Shown: positions 1 through 9,469 of the stretch, piece by piece
Position numbering within the stretch: position 1 is the first letter of the stretch
Layout: every line of letters begins with the position of its first letter
Assembly (NCBI RefSeq): GCF_029581355.1
Contig: NZ_CP120849.1
Span: 156,501-220,500, forward strand
DNA from: Parabacteroides chongii
Lineage (GTDB): Bacteria > Bacteroidota > Bacteroidia > Bacteroidales > Tannerellaceae
Reading direction: 5' to 3'
Length of the DNA: 64,000 nucleotides
Notes under the pieces: model-generated
The model's input: only the letters and a program-made list of their open reading frames with translations
Told to the model about the DNA's origin: nothing
Database searches by the model: none
Position numbers and translations under genes: made by a program

Positions 1-1
1 T

Positions 2-1642
2 ATGTATGCCGACTACTCCAATGTTTGGGGAGAAAATCTCATAGTGCTATCAGTCTCCGGGCATTATTTGGATCCGGTAACATCAGAACCGCTTGAGCTT
101 CGAAAAGATTTTGTAAGCAATATAGCCAGGCAATCCGTAGGACATAATCTAAAAACAGGGATAGATTATGATTTATCGGACAAGATCACTATGGGATCCT
201 ACTTCTCTTCAAATTGGTATAAAAGAGATAAAAATGAAGTGACCATATCGGAATTTTTCAACAATAACAAACCTCAAAGCGACTCCACTTTGACAGCTAT
301 AAGTGTAATAGATCACAATTACACCAACATCACAGGAGGAGCTGGTATTGTATACAAATTTGCGAAAACAGGAAAATGGGATGCTGCTTTTGATTACCAG
401 CTTTTTGACCAAAAAGATGACCATCTGTTAAAATCTTCTTTTCTGACACATGTTAATCCGGTAAAAGAAGATACATTATCCGGTAAAACAAAGGGAGATA
501 TTAGAATATACAGTGGGCAAACAAATCTGAGTTTCGATATATCCGGGAAGTTCGGTGTCGAAGCCGGACTCAAATCCGTTTTCGTAAATACCGGCAGTAA
601 TGCTTTGTATAAAAAACTGATTAACGGCAGTTGGTTAAGAGACAATAATCTCAGTAGCAATTTCAAATATAAAGAAAACATTAACGCAGGATATTTTCAA
701 TTAAACACCAAATGGTCTCCTCGATTTTCAACAGCAATTGGCCTACGACTGGAAAACACATACACAAAAAGTCATTATAGCTCAACTGTTCAGGATACAA
801 CCTTCAGTAAAAATACCCTGCACCTTTTTCCTACTTTCATGACGCAATATCAGCTCTCCGAAAACTATGATTTGTCCATGATATATGGTCGTCGTATTAT
901 CCGCCCCAATTACAGGAATATGAATCCTTTTGTTGAGGTCAGAGATCAGTTCTTATATGAGCAAGGAAACACTGAATTGAAACCCGAGTTGATTGACAAT
1001 ATGGAAATCTCTTTGATATTCAGAAAAATATGTTCATTTAATGTTTTCTACTCACATAGGAGCGATCCTATTTCATTAAGTTTTATGGTCGAGGACAATA
1101 GCCGTGTCCTGGTTATGCCGCTGAATTTATCGGGCAACAATTCATTTGGATTAAGATTAGGATTAAATGGCATACCCCTTTTCAACTGGTGGACTGCTCA
1201 CATAAACGGTTCTTTAACTTATAAAAAATTCGATTGGATGATGTCTGGGAAAACCTTTAAAAATGAGGTAATAACACCCATGATCCATATCAACAACCAA
1301 TTTACATTACCTTGTGGATGGAGAGCTGAGGCTTTCGGATTTTACAGCGGCAAGATGATTGAAGGACAAACCAAAGTAAAACCTTTATGGACAATGTCGC
1401 TCGGTATTCGCAAGAACCTGTTGAATGACAAATTAAGTTTGTATATTTACGCACACGACATCTTCCATTCTAATCGTCCCCATGTATCTGTAGATAGTAA
1501 CTATCTGTATTATACATCGAAAGAAAAAAGCGACACAAGAATGATAGGAATATCGCTCGGTTATCGATTCAATCGAGGCAGGGAAATAAAAAAATCTCAA
1601 ACAGGAGATCGAATAGAAGAAAGTAAACGAATAGGTTTGTAA
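2..1642 (+). CDS. TonB-dependent-receptor-type outer membrane beta-barrel protein, 3' part
   Basis: Partial gene: the reading frame is open to the left edge of the window, so the first Met seen is probably internal and the signal peptide, any CarboxypepD_reg-like domain and the plug lie upstream. The 546 visible residues are alternating short beta-strands rich in aromatic residues, Asn and Ser, with family-typical stretches such as YGRRIIRPNYRNMNPF and GNTELKPELIDNMEISL, which match the OMP_b-brl_3 C-terminal barrel of Bacteroidetes TonB-type proteins. It sits in the outer membrane; the ligand cannot be told. It ends 18 nt before a LytS-like kinase gene, so barrel, kinase and regulator are probably one transcript. 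The last 20 residues are charged rather than ending on an aromatic residue, which is a little unusual for a barrel. Confidence 0.85.
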   Translation: MYADYSNVWGENLIVLSVSGHYLDPVTSEPLELRKDFVSNIARQSVGHNLKTGIDYDLSDKITMGSYFSSNWYKRDKNEVTISEFFNNNKPQSDSTLTAISVIDHNYTNITGGAGIVYKFAKTGKWDAAFDYQLFDQKDDHLLKSSFLTHVNPVKEDTLSGKTKGDIRIYSGQTNLSFDISGKFGVEAGLKSVFVNTGSNALYKKLINGSWLRDNNLSSNFKYKENINAGYFQLNTKWSPRFSTAIGLRLENTYTKSHYSSTVQDTTFSKNTLHLFPTFMTQYQLSENYDLSMIYGRRIIRPNYRNMNPFVEVRDQFLYEQGNTELKPELIDNMEISLIFRKICSFNVFYSHRSDPISLSFMVEDNSRVLVMPLNLSGNNSFGLRLGLNGIPLFNWWTAHINGSLTYKKFDWMMSGKTFKNEVITPMIHINNQFTLPCGWRAEAFGFYSGKMIEGQTKVKPLWTMSLGIRKNLLNDKLSLYIYAHDIFHSNRPHVSVDSNYLYYTSKEKSDTRMIGISLGYRFNRGREIKKSQTGDRIEESKRIGL

Positions 1643-1660
1643 CATCAAAAATAAAAACAC

Positions 1661-2710
1661 ATGAACTTAAAGCATGAATGGGTCATTCCCTTCTTTTTAG
1701 CATTAACGCTTTCAGTCTGCTTATTTATTATTGTGGACATCACCTATGATGAAAGAATATGGGAGTTCAGTTTTTTTACTTTAAAAGCCCGTGTTCAGGC
1801 TTTTGGGGTAACGATGGTCTCATTTTATCTGGGAAGTTATCTTTTTCGGCGAATAGCTCACTTTTTTATAAATAAGAGCAAAGATGAAAAAAGAGCAAAC
1901 TGGAAAGAGTATGTGTTTGTTTTTTTGATGAATATCATCCTCTTAAATATCATGCATATATTTATTATGGCTTATATCACTCATATGTTTGATGAGGCTT
2001 CTTTCAGATGGAGGGAATCTGCTTTGATCAACGTGATGGGATCTGTCCTTTTACTTCTTTACTATACGATAATACGCAATGGGGTTTTATTCAAAAGTTT
2101 TATTGAACAAAACCATCAATTGGAAAAGGTTAAAGTAGATCAATTAGAAACCGAGCTGAAATTCCTGAAATCGCAATACCACCCACATTTTCTGTTCAAT
2201 GCTTTAAACACCATTTATTTTCAGGTAGATGATAAAAACGAGGAAGCAAAGCTCAGTATCGAGCAGTTATCAGACCTGTTGCGTTATCAACTCTATAGTA
2301 TAGAACAGGAAGTGACCATGGAGCAGGAAATAAATTATCTGAGGTCGTACATCGCTTTTCAGCAGCTACGAATGAGTGAAAGGCTTGTTTTAGATCTATA
2401 TTTTGATCCGGGATTGAAAGGGCAGAAAATACATCCTCTTTTGTTTCAGCCTTTGATCGAAAATGCATTTAAATATGTAAGGGGTGAATACAAAATACAG
2501 CTTGAAATGAAATTAAAGGGAGATCAAATCCAGTTCGAGATAACAAATTCCATATCTCCATCCCAAAATTCCAGCAATAAAAAGGGTCAAGGGATAGGAA
2601 TTGAGAATCTGAAGCGACGGCTCGATCTCCTGTATCCCAACAGATACAACTTAAATATTACACAAACTGAAAGTCAGTTTACCACTAAATTGACCATAAA
2701 TACAGATTGA
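1661..2710 (+). CDS. LytS/YehU-family sensor histidine kinase
   Basis: 349 aa. About four hydrophobic segments in residues 8-150 form a membrane domain, followed by a short linker helix and the His_kinase (PF06580) motif QYHPHFLFNALN; the His of PHF, near residue 176, is the expected phosphoacceptor. The N-box PLLFQPLIENAFKY and the G-box GQGIGIENLKRR give a GHKL ATPase domain. No periplasmic sensor domain is evident, so the signal is probably sensed in the membrane. It lies between a barrel gene and a LytTR response regulator whose ATG follows after one nucleotide, so the two are surely translated together. Known for the family: kinase plus LytTR partner. What it senses is not visible. Confidence 0.93.
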   Translation: MNLKHEWVIPFFLALTLSVCLFIIVDITYDERIWEFSFFTLKARVQAFGVTMVSFYLGSYLFRRIAHFFINKSKDEKRANWKEYVFVFLMNIILLNIMHIFIMAYITHMFDEASFRWRESALINVMGSVLLLLYYTIIRNGVLFKSFIEQNHQLEKVKVDQLETELKFLKSQYHPHFLFNALNTIYFQVDDKNEEAKLSIEQLSDLLRYQLYSIEQEVTMEQEINYLRSYIAFQQLRMSERLVLDLYFDPGLKGQKIHPLLFQPLIENAFKYVRGEYKIQLEMKLKGDQIQFEITNSISPSQNSSNKKGQGIGIENLKRRLDLLYPNRYNLNITQTESQFTTKLTINTD

Positions 2711-2711
2711 T

Positions 2712-3416
2712 ATGAAAATAAAATGTATTATTACAGATGATGAGCCCATGGCTAGAAAAGGCTTACGGGGTTATATCGATAAAATAGAGTTTCTCACATT
2801 GATCGGGGAATGCGAAGATGCCATTCAGCTAAACGCCATGTTGAAGACCAGACAGGTTGACCTGATCTTTCTCGATATTGAAATGCCCGAGATGACAGGA
2901 ATAGAATTATTGTCAAATCTCACTAATTCTCCTAAAGTGATTATTGTATCAGCTTATGAACAATATGCCCTCAAAGGATATGAATTTGATGTAGTGGATT
3001 ATTTGCTGAAGCCCGTATCTTTTGACCGCTTCCTTAAATCCGTCAATAGGGTTCATGACCTGTTCCAAACGGAACAAAAGGAAGGCGATGATTATATATT
3101 TGTGAAAAGCGACAAGCAGTTAAAGAAAATCATGTTCAAAGATATTCTCTTCATTGAAAGCATGGAAAATTATGTTATCATTCAGACAACCTCATCTAAA
3201 GAAGTTGTGTATACGACTTTGAAACAAATCTATGAATCATTACCCTCGAACATTTTTTATCAAACCCATCGTTCATATATTGTAAATATCAACCAGATAA
3301 ATGCCATTGACGGAAATCAGTTGAACATAAATTCATATAAAATACCCGTGGCCCGAAATTTTAAAGATGAAATCTTTCATTTGATACTCAATAACCGATT
3401 AATAAGCAAAAACTAA
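2712..3416 (+). CDS. LytTR-family response regulator
   Basis: 234 aa. A CheY-like receiver occupies residues 1-115, with acidic pocket D9/D10 and phosphoacceptor D55 in FLDIEMPEMTG; YLLKPVSFDRF supplies the conserved Lys. A LytTR DNA-binding domain follows (about 135-230; IFIESMENYVIIQT and FYQTHRSYIVNI are typical). It is the cognate partner of the kinase immediately upstream. LytTR proteins bind direct repeats and usually act on genes close by, so the barrel gene upstream, or the opposing barrel gene at 3633-6125, are plausible targets; no binding site was identified. Confidence 0.95.
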   Translation: MKIKCIITDDEPMARKGLRGYIDKIEFLTLIGECEDAIQLNAMLKTRQVDLIFLDIEMPEMTGIELLSNLTNSPKVIIVSAYEQYALKGYEFDVVDYLLKPVSFDRFLKSVNRVHDLFQTEQKEGDDYIFVKSDKQLKKIMFKDILFIESMENYVIIQTTSSKEVVYTTLKQIYESLPSNIFYQTHRSYIVNINQINAIDGNQLNINSYKIPVARNFKDEIFHLILNNRLISKN

Positions 3417-3632
3417 AAACATTTACTCCCCCAAACGACCGGGATAAAAATAACAGAACAAACAAACGCAATCCGGAGAAAAGGAATGTAAAGTAAATTT
3501 TTGAATGTGCTTTGCATATTTGAGTTATTTTAATTTTAAACCCTGATTCAGAAATACAGTACAAAGCTATTCCTCTTTACATTCCTATGCTATTTTTTTG
3601 ACAAACGGTCACTTTCTATTGGTGAACTGTAA

Positions 3633-6125
3633 TTATTCCATCTCAAACATTTCTGAATCGTCGCTTCTATCCCTGCTCTTGCTCTTATCTTTCTTTTTGT
3701 TCATATTTCCGAAATTGTAAGTCAGGGTAAAGCCGACACGTCTGCCACCACGCCAGTTTTCAGAGTCTTGCCAAAAACCGTCACCGGAAGTAATCGTACG
3801 GAATTTACGGGAATCCAAAAGGTCACGGGCATTAACACTCAATGTCAGTTTATCGTTCAGGAACGACTTGCGCAAGCCGAGATCAACCGAATAATTCGGT
3901 TTACGATATCCTTGCGCCATCAGACGTTTGGAATTGTAATTACCTGTCCCCTGCAAAGACACTCCCCACGGCAAACTCAAATTAGCGATCATACGAACAT
4001 CCCAGGCAAAACTCTCGTCCGTCTCTCCGGTAACCGGTATCGATGCTCCTGCCGGAAGATAAGTAAAGCCATCCAATTTAGAATAATAAAGATTGACCGT
4101 TGTCGTCAGATCGAGTATCTTAAACAATTTGTCTTTACCGACGATCTCCAGACCGCTTGCCTGCGATTTTGCTACGTTCTCACTGGTCGTATACATCACA
4201 TTATCTTCTGTATTCAGGAAACGGATACGCTGGATTACATCATCTGTCGAACGATAGTAACCGGAGAGTGATAACGTATGTCCTGATTCCCATGACTTGA
4301 TATAGTTCAATTCAAAAGAGTGGGAATATTCCGGAGTCAGTTCCGGATTACCGAAAGAGATATTGGAAGCATCGGAGATATTCCGGAACGAATTTAACTG
4401 TCCTCCCCAGGGACGACGCAAACGACGCGTATAATTCACTTGTAATTCATTATTTTTAGGTAAAGAATAAGAAATGAAAGCACTTGGGAACAGTTTAAAA
4501 TAATCCTTTTCAAAGCTCTCAGAGGGTTTACCGTTAAACTCCTGGTCAAAATCCAGCGAACGGGTATCCACACGCCAGTATTCTCCACGCAGACCAGCCT
4601 GATAGCTAAGATTCTCCCACTTGCCACCATACGTCATATAAAGGGCATGTACATCCTGATTATACAAGAAACGATTGTATAATGTCTGATCCTGCTGGAT
4701 ATTTCCGGCAGTCGTTCCGGTATAGGTATCTACCGGACTGGCATTACGCTGGAAAGCTCCTTTATAACCGGCTTCGATACGTGACATTTCGGATATTTTA
4801 TTGCTGTAATCAGCCTGTACTTCCCAGGTTTTATCTTTTATGTCATTCTCCTGGGTCTGATAGATAGGATCCGCAGACTGGGAGGGATCAGTATATGTTG
4901 TCGATTGCTGGAAAATGTCCACTCCGTCGCGTTTCCATTGATTATTACTGACTGTCAGGTCAATATTGCTTTTATCCGAGAACTTATGGACGTAATTCAA
5001 TTCCAGGTTATACATCTTCATATCCGAGTCGCCATTCGTTGTACGGTCGCTGGTATAAAGCGTATTCCTTTGGCTGTCAGTAGAAATATAATGGATCGTT
5101 TCACTATTATCGCCTCCTCCGGTCATACCAGTCACATTTAGCGACAAATCATCGCTTTTAGTCATATGCCAGGTAGCACCGAAACGACCGAACCAGTTAT
5201 TATGCTGCCGCTTGGAATCGTTCGTCTGATCGAGAAAACTGCTATTTGTCGTATTCTCCCGGCTAGTGATACCACCCCCTTTAAATTCACGATTCCGATA
5301 GTTCAGGTTTGCATAAGCATCAACCTTGCTACTGCTATAATTGATATTGCCACTCGCCTGATAACCACCATCCGTATCGGCTCCAGCCTTTACACTTCCA
5401 TAATAACCGGGCTTGCGGTCATCTTTTAAAATGATATTGATAATACCCGCCGTACCCTCCGGGCTGTATTTAGCAGAAGGGTTGGTAATCACTTCTACCT
5501 GTTTGATATCCCCTGCAGGCATCATTTCCAAAATATCTGCCTGGTTATCAGATGTCAGCCCGGATGCTTTACCATTGATCCAAATCGTTACGCTGGAATT
5601 TCCCCGCAATGAAACAGACCCCTCATTATCAACTTCCACGGAAGGAATATTTGATAAAAGATCACTGACAGAACCACCTTCGGAAGCAATATCCTGTGTA
5701 GCATCGAATACTTTCCGGTCGATCTCAAAACGCATCTGAGGTCTTTTGGCAACAATCTCGACTTCATTCAGCTGGTTGGCATCTTCTTCCAGTGTCAACT
5801 CCCCCAAATTAAGCACCTGACTATTATCCCCAATGGATATATTCCTGGATATTTCTCCATAACCGATATAAGAAAAGGTAACGACATATTCCCCTTTCTT
5901 CAGCCCGCCAATAGTATAATTTCCGTCACTACCGGTGACAGATCCTTGCAAAATTTTATCTGAACCTTTTGCCTTTACCTGGACAGTTACAAACTCCAGG
6001 GGACCACCCAGTTCTCCATCTATTACAGTACCTTTAATTCCTCCGTCTATTGTTGCTCCACTCACAGCCGGTGCCATACACATAAGCATACCGGCCAGCA
6101 AAAAACTTACCTTCTTTTTCATCAT
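3633..6125 (-). CDS. TonB-dependent-receptor-type outer membrane beta-barrel protein
   Basis: 830 aa, complete. Signal peptide MMKKKVSFLLAGMLMCMAP..., then a CarboxypepD_reg-like domain (about 30-115; GTVIDGELGGPLEFVTVQV), a plug domain (about 125-235; SVSDLLSNIPSVEVDNEGSV, with INGKASG) and a C-terminal OMP_b-brl_3 barrel (YTRRLRRPWGGQLNSF; GNPELTPEYSHSFELNYI). After the last strand there is a Lys/Asp-rich tail that would be periplasmic. This is the same family as the truncated gene at the window start, and it is transcribed towards the LytS/LytTR pair. Members act as receptors or barrels in uptake or envelope functions; the substrate is unknown. It is separated by about 290 bp from the divergent MATE operon. 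Confidence 0.9.
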   Translation of the reverse strand: MMKKKVSFLLAGMLMCMAPAVSGATIDGGIKGTVIDGELGGPLEFVTVQVKAKGSDKILQGSVTGSDGNYTIGGLKKGEYVVTFSYIGYGEISRNISIGDNSQVLNLGELTLEEDANQLNEVEIVAKRPQMRFEIDRKVFDATQDIASEGGSVSDLLSNIPSVEVDNEGSVSLRGNSSVTIWINGKASGLTSDNQADILEMMPAGDIKQVEVITNPSAKYSPEGTAGIINIILKDDRKPGYYGSVKAGADTDGGYQASGNINYSSSKVDAYANLNYRNREFKGGGITSRENTTNSSFLDQTNDSKRQHNNWFGRFGATWHMTKSDDLSLNVTGMTGGGDNSETIHYISTDSQRNTLYTSDRTTNGDSDMKMYNLELNYVHKFSDKSNIDLTVSNNQWKRDGVDIFQQSTTYTDPSQSADPIYQTQENDIKDKTWEVQADYSNKISEMSRIEAGYKGAFQRNASPVDTYTGTTAGNIQQDQTLYNRFLYNQDVHALYMTYGGKWENLSYQAGLRGEYWRVDTRSLDFDQEFNGKPSESFEKDYFKLFPSAFISYSLPKNNELQVNYTRRLRRPWGGQLNSFRNISDASNISFGNPELTPEYSHSFELNYIKSWESGHTLSLSGYYRSTDDVIQRIRFLNTEDNVMYTTSENVAKSQASGLEIVGKDKLFKILDLTTTVNLYYSKLDGFTYLPAGASIPVTGETDESFAWDVRMIANLSLPWGVSLQGTGNYNSKRLMAQGYRKPNYSVDLGLRKSFLNDKLTLSVNARDLLDSRKFRTITSGDGFWQDSENWRGGRRVGFTLTYNFGNMNKKKDKSKSRDRSDDSEMFEME

Positions 6126-6346
6126 TGTCTAAATCAATCTTTTTCCCGTTTTATCAATTGTTCTGTTTGACTAAAACAAAAAGAAATGGTTTATTCAGAA
6201 AATGATAAAATAAGTAAATATTTGCCACCTTTTGATAGCGTTTCTCAAACACAGCTCCAGTTACTCCTTGTTTTTAAAGCAAAAAACCGAATCTATAAAA
6301 TCTGTTTTTCTAATAGAAAAAACAACTTTATTTCATATTTCATTTA

Positions 6347-6360
6347 TTACCAATTGGTAA
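6347..6360. promoter_or_regulatory. Perfect 14-bp palindrome, candidate operator for the MATE/Crp operon
   Basis: TTACCAATTGGTAA is perfectly palindromic. It lies 22 bp upstream of a -7 box and about 60 bp before the exporter start. The position suits a dimeric regulator, possibly the Crp/Fnr protein encoded in the same operon; that link is inference. Confidence 0.4.
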
Positions 6361-6382
6361 GTTTTGCCGAAATCTAAAGTCC

Positions 6383-6390
6383 TACCTTTG
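6383..6390 (+). promoter_or_regulatory. Bacteroidetes -7 promoter box for the MATE operon
   Basis: TACCTTTG fits TAnnTTTG and is 28 bp before the ATG at 6419. A TTTG at 6363-6366 is present upstream, but the 16-bp gap is shorter than the usual spacing to the -33 element. Confidence 0.5.
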
Positions 6391-6418
6391 CGCCCGTCAT
6401 TATTAAAAACGAATTGAT

Positions 6419-7807
6419 ATGCAGAGGGATAGCCTTGATTTTAAAAGAATGGATGTAGGAAAGTTATTCACCAGACTACTCTTTCCTACTATTTTAGGAA
6501 TGGCCGCATCAGCACTGTTCACTGTGGTCGACGGCATATTCGTAGGGAACGGGATCGGGAGTGACGCCATGGCGGCAGTCAATATCTCAGCCCCTATTTT
6601 CATGTTCATCGCCGGACTCGGTTTGATGTTCGGAATGGGTGGCGGGATACTCACTTCCATCAACTTGTCACAGGGCAAATACAAAGTGGCCAATATCAAT
6701 ATGACTCAATCGGTCATAGCCTTGATAGTTGTCAGTTTAATTATAACACTGCTGCTTACCCTGTTTCCGCATCGGATAGCGACCCTTTTCGGTTCCGACG
6801 AATATCTGAAAGATATGGTTGTAGAATACCTGTTCTGGTTCTCTATCAGCCTGCCATTCACTGTACTCGTTGTTGCTTTGCCGTTTTTTACACGGCTTGC
6901 CAATCCGAAAATATCCATGTGGGCAATGCTCGCCGCAACAATTGTGAATATCATACTGGACTATCTGTTCATTTTTGTATTTAAATGGGGGTTGTTCGGG
7001 GCGGCAATAGCCACTGATATCGGTGAGTTTGTAGGGGCAGCGATCATGCTTATTTATCTGTTCGGACGTTCACGTTTGGTAACCGTGAAATTCGTCTGGC
7101 TGAAGATGAGTTTCAAGAGTTTATTGCTGACACTACGGAATGTGGGGTATATGGTCAAACTCGGCTTCTCTGTATTCATCAGCGAAATCACATTATCGGT
7201 CATGATCATTGCCGGCAATTATGTCTTTATGGATCACCTCGGGGCTGACGGTGTAGCGGCTTACAGTGTTATCTGCTACCTGTTCCCGATCATTTTCATG
7301 GTGTTCAATGCGACGGTACAATCGGCACAGCCTATTATCAGCTACAACTACGGATGCGGACAAATGAAACGGTCAGACAATGCATTGCGTTTATCGATGA
7401 CATTCACGTTGATATTCGCATTGGTCATCACCGGCTTGTTCGCCTGTTTTTCCCGTAACATCGTATCGCTTTTCATACCCGATACGGCAAGCGACGCATG
7501 GAGATATGCAGTAACCGGTCTTCCGTTATTCGCAACGGACTATCTGTTTTTCGGTATCAACATCATCATGATCGGGTATTATACGAGTATCGAACGGTTA
7601 AGACGGGCCATCTCCCTGACCATTCTGAGAGGGATATTGCCGGTGGTATTCTTTTTCACATTACCTTTGTTGATGGAGGTCAAAGGTATCTGGCTGGCCG
7701 TTGCAGCCGGCGATATCACCACGACACTGGTAATTGTATGTTTATTAATCATGGATAAAGTACGTGACAATGGAAACATTTATAGAAGGAATCAGCAAAC
7801 AGTGTGA
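6419..7807 (+). CDS. MATE family multidrug/cation exporter
   Basis: 462 aa with about twelve membrane helices in two similar halves. The N-terminal sequence VGKLFTRLLFPTILGMAASALFTVVDGIFVGNGIGSDAMAAVNIS (read in two parts) is typical of the MatE fold, as is QPIISYNYGCGQ near the middle of the second half. Such proteins export drugs or other organic cations with Na+ or H+ entry. The 3' end overlaps the following Crp/Fnr regulator gene by about 38 nt, so the two are translationally coupled and the regulator may control the exporter. It differs clearly from the second MATE gene at 10875-12197. Confidence 0.93.
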   Translation: MQRDSLDFKRMDVGKLFTRLLFPTILGMAASALFTVVDGIFVGNGIGSDAMAAVNISAPIFMFIAGLGLMFGMGGGILTSINLSQGKYKVANINMTQSVIALIVVSLIITLLLTLFPHRIATLFGSDEYLKDMVVEYLFWFSISLPFTVLVVALPFFTRLANPKISMWAMLAATIVNIILDYLFIFVFKWGLFGAAIATDIGEFVGAAIMLIYLFGRSRLVTVKFVWLKMSFKSLLLTLRNVGYMVKLGFSVFISEITLSVMIIAGNYVFMDHLGADGVAAYSVICYLFPIIFMVFNATVQSAQPIISYNYGCGQMKRSDNALRLSMTFTLIFALVITGLFACFSRNIVSLFIPDTASDAWRYAVTGLPLFATDYLFFGINIIMIGYYTSIERLRRAISLTILRGILPVVFFFTLPLLMEVKGIWLAVAAGDITTTLVIVCLLIMDKVRDNGNIYRRNQQTV

Positions 7808-8357
7808 ACTGAAGGAAACGGAAATAACATTGCTCCGCCAAGCACTCCGTACGCTGCATTTCCCGAAAGGGAGCACGGTCATCGGAGAAGGAAAGACAGA
7901 CGATTCGATCTACTTTATACAGAAAGGTGTGTGGAGAGCTTACATCGAACGCGACGGAGAACAGCAAACGCTTTGGTTCTCCATTCCGGGTGAAACTGTA
8001 TTTTCTTCCTGGAGTTATTTCCGCGGGCATCCATCCCGCTATACCATCAGTTCATCCAGCGACAGCATTGCCATCGAAATGAGGAACAGTACCATACAAA
8101 AACTGTCGGATTCATCTCCGGCTTTTCTGAAATGGATGCAGGAGCTTTTGGTGAATATACTTATCAATGAAGACGATTTGCTGATCGACCTGTCGAGTCC
8201 CAAAGCAGAAAACCGGTATCTGGCTTTTATTAAGAAGATGCCGGAACTGTTCAATAGCGTGCCGCTGAAAGAGATTGCAGGATATATAGGCGTCACTCCC
8301 CAATCACTCAGCCGGATCCGGGCGGGACTGAATAAAAATAAAAAAGCCATCCTTTAA
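7770..8357 (+). CDS. Crp/Fnr family transcriptional regulator
   Basis: 195 aa from the ATG at 7770; a GTG two codons earlier is also possible. A cyclic-nucleotide-binding beta-roll occupies about residues 20-120 (KGSTVIGEGKTDDSIYFIQKG) and a short C-terminal helix-turn-helix follows (LKEIAGYIGVTPQSLSRIRAG). The beta-roll lacks the full cAMP phosphate-binding motif and has no Fnr cysteine set, so the ligand, if any, is unknown. This short Crp-like form is common in Bacteroidetes. It overlaps the MATE gene and is its probable regulator. The stop codon lies inside the stem-loop of the transcription terminator. Confidence 0.9.
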   Translation: METFIEGISKQCELKETEITLLRQALRTLHFPKGSTVIGEGKTDDSIYFIQKGVWRAYIERDGEQQTLWFSIPGETVFSSWSYFRGHPSRYTISSSSDSIAIEMRNSTIQKLSDSSPAFLKWMQELLVNILINEDDLLIDLSSPKAENRYLAFIKKMPELFNSVPLKEIAGYIGVTPQSLSRIRAGLNKNKKAIL

Positions 8358-8372
8358 CAGGATGGCTTTTTT
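8341..8372 (+). terminator. Rho-independent terminator of the MATE/Crp operon
   Basis: Stem AAAAAGCCATCC paired with GGATGGCTTTTTT around a 7-nt loop. The stem begins inside the last codons of the Crp/Fnr gene. Confidence 0.85.
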
Positions 8373-8383
8373 ATTCTATCTTG

Positions 8384-8458
8384 GGTGAACGATGGGACTC
8401 GAACCCACGACCCTCGGAACCACAATCCGATGCTCTAACCAACTGAGCTACGCTCACC
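8384..8458 (-). tRNA. tRNA-His (GTG)
   Basis: Full cloverleaf on the minus strand. The acceptor stem is GTGAGCG/CGTTCAC, the D arm is TAGCTCAGTTGGTTAGAGC, the anticodon loop TTGTGGT carries GTG between TCGGA/TCCGA stem halves, and the T arm contains GGTTCGAGTCC. The extra 5' G (G-1) opposite C73, the histidine identity element, is present. CCA is not encoded. Confidence 0.95.
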
Positions 8459-8554
8459 ATTTCAGTCTCATTGAGTATTTCTCTTTAAGACGGTGCAAAG
8501 ATAGATGTTTTTTATTATTCTGCAAGCGTTTTTCAAAGAAAAAATACAAATATT

Positions 8555-9451
8555 TTACTTATAAATCGCTTTCTTCCCGGCTAACAGCGTGTTACGCATC
8601 AAAGAAATGATTGTCATAGGACCAACACCTCCCGGAACCGGAGTAATATAAGAACATTTCGGTGCTACTTCGTCAAACTTCACATCGCCTGTCAACTTAT
8701 ATCCGCTCTTAGTCACACTGCTCGGCATACGGGTAGTACCCACGTCGACGATCACTGCACCTACTTTCACCATATCGGCTTTCAGAAATTCAGGAACCCC
8801 TAAAGCGACAATAATAATATCCGCACTCAGGCACATTTCTTTCAAGTTGTTTGAACGGCTGTGGCAAACCGTTACCGTACAGTTACCCGGATATGACTTC
8901 TGCATCATCAGGGTAGCCATCGGCTTACCTACGATATTGCTGCGTCCCAACACGACACAATGCTTACCGCTTGTTTCTATTTCGTAGCGTTTCAGCAATT
9001 CCAGGATACCGGCAGGAGTAGCGGAAACAAAACAAGGAAGACCGATCGACATGCGTCCCACATTGATCGGATGGAATCCGTCAACGTCTTTACGATAATC
9101 GATCGCCTCAATAATCTTTTGCTCTGAGATATGTTTCGGAAGCGGAAGCTGCACAATGAAACCGTCTACATCCGGATCGTTGTTCAGTTCATCCACACGA
9201 CGAAGCAATTCTTCTTCGGTCACATCATCTTCATAACGGATCAATGTAGACTTGAAACCGATCTCTTCGCAAGTTTTCACTTTACTGGCCACATAAGTTT
9301 CACTACCTCCGTCATGACCTACCAAAATGGCTGCCAAATGAGGGATCTTACCTCCTGCCGCTTTGATCTGGGCGACTTCTTCTGCCATCTCTTTTTTCAT
9401 CTGAGCAGAGACCGCTTTTCCGTCCAGTAATTGATAATTATTGTCTTCCAT
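8555..9451 (-). CDS. folD: Bifunctional methylenetetrahydrofolate dehydrogenase / methenyltetrahydrofolate cyclohydrolase
   Basis: 298 aa. It interconverts 5,10-methylene-THF, 5,10-methenyl-THF and 10-formyl-THF in the cytoplasm. Visible signatures are the substrate motif around [14 protein letters not shown] (catalytic Lys), the QLPLPKHI motif, GRSNIVGKP and [10 protein letters not shown] near the C-terminus (about residues 270-280). Length is normal. It lies 18 nt downstream of ffh on the same strand and is probably cotranscribed. With the 5-formyl-THF cyclo-ligase at 25.4 kb it represents one-carbon metabolism in this window. Confidence 0.97.
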   Translation of the reverse strand: MEDNNYQLLDGKAVSAQMKKEMAEEVAQIKAAGGKIPHLAAILVGHDGGSETYVASKVKTCEEIGFKSTLIRYEDDVTEEELLRRVDELNNDPDVDGFIVQLPLPKHISEQKIIEAIDYRKDVDGFHPINVGRMSIGLPCFVSATPAGILELLKRYEIETSGKHCVVLGRSNIVGKPMATLMMQKSYPGNCTVTVCHSRSNNLKEMCLSADIIIVALGVPEFLKADMVKVGAVIVDVGTTRMPSSVTKSGYKLTGDVKFDEVAPKCSYITPVPGGVGPMTIISLMRNTLLAGKKAIYK

Positions 9452-9469
9452 ACTATATATCTTTAATGT

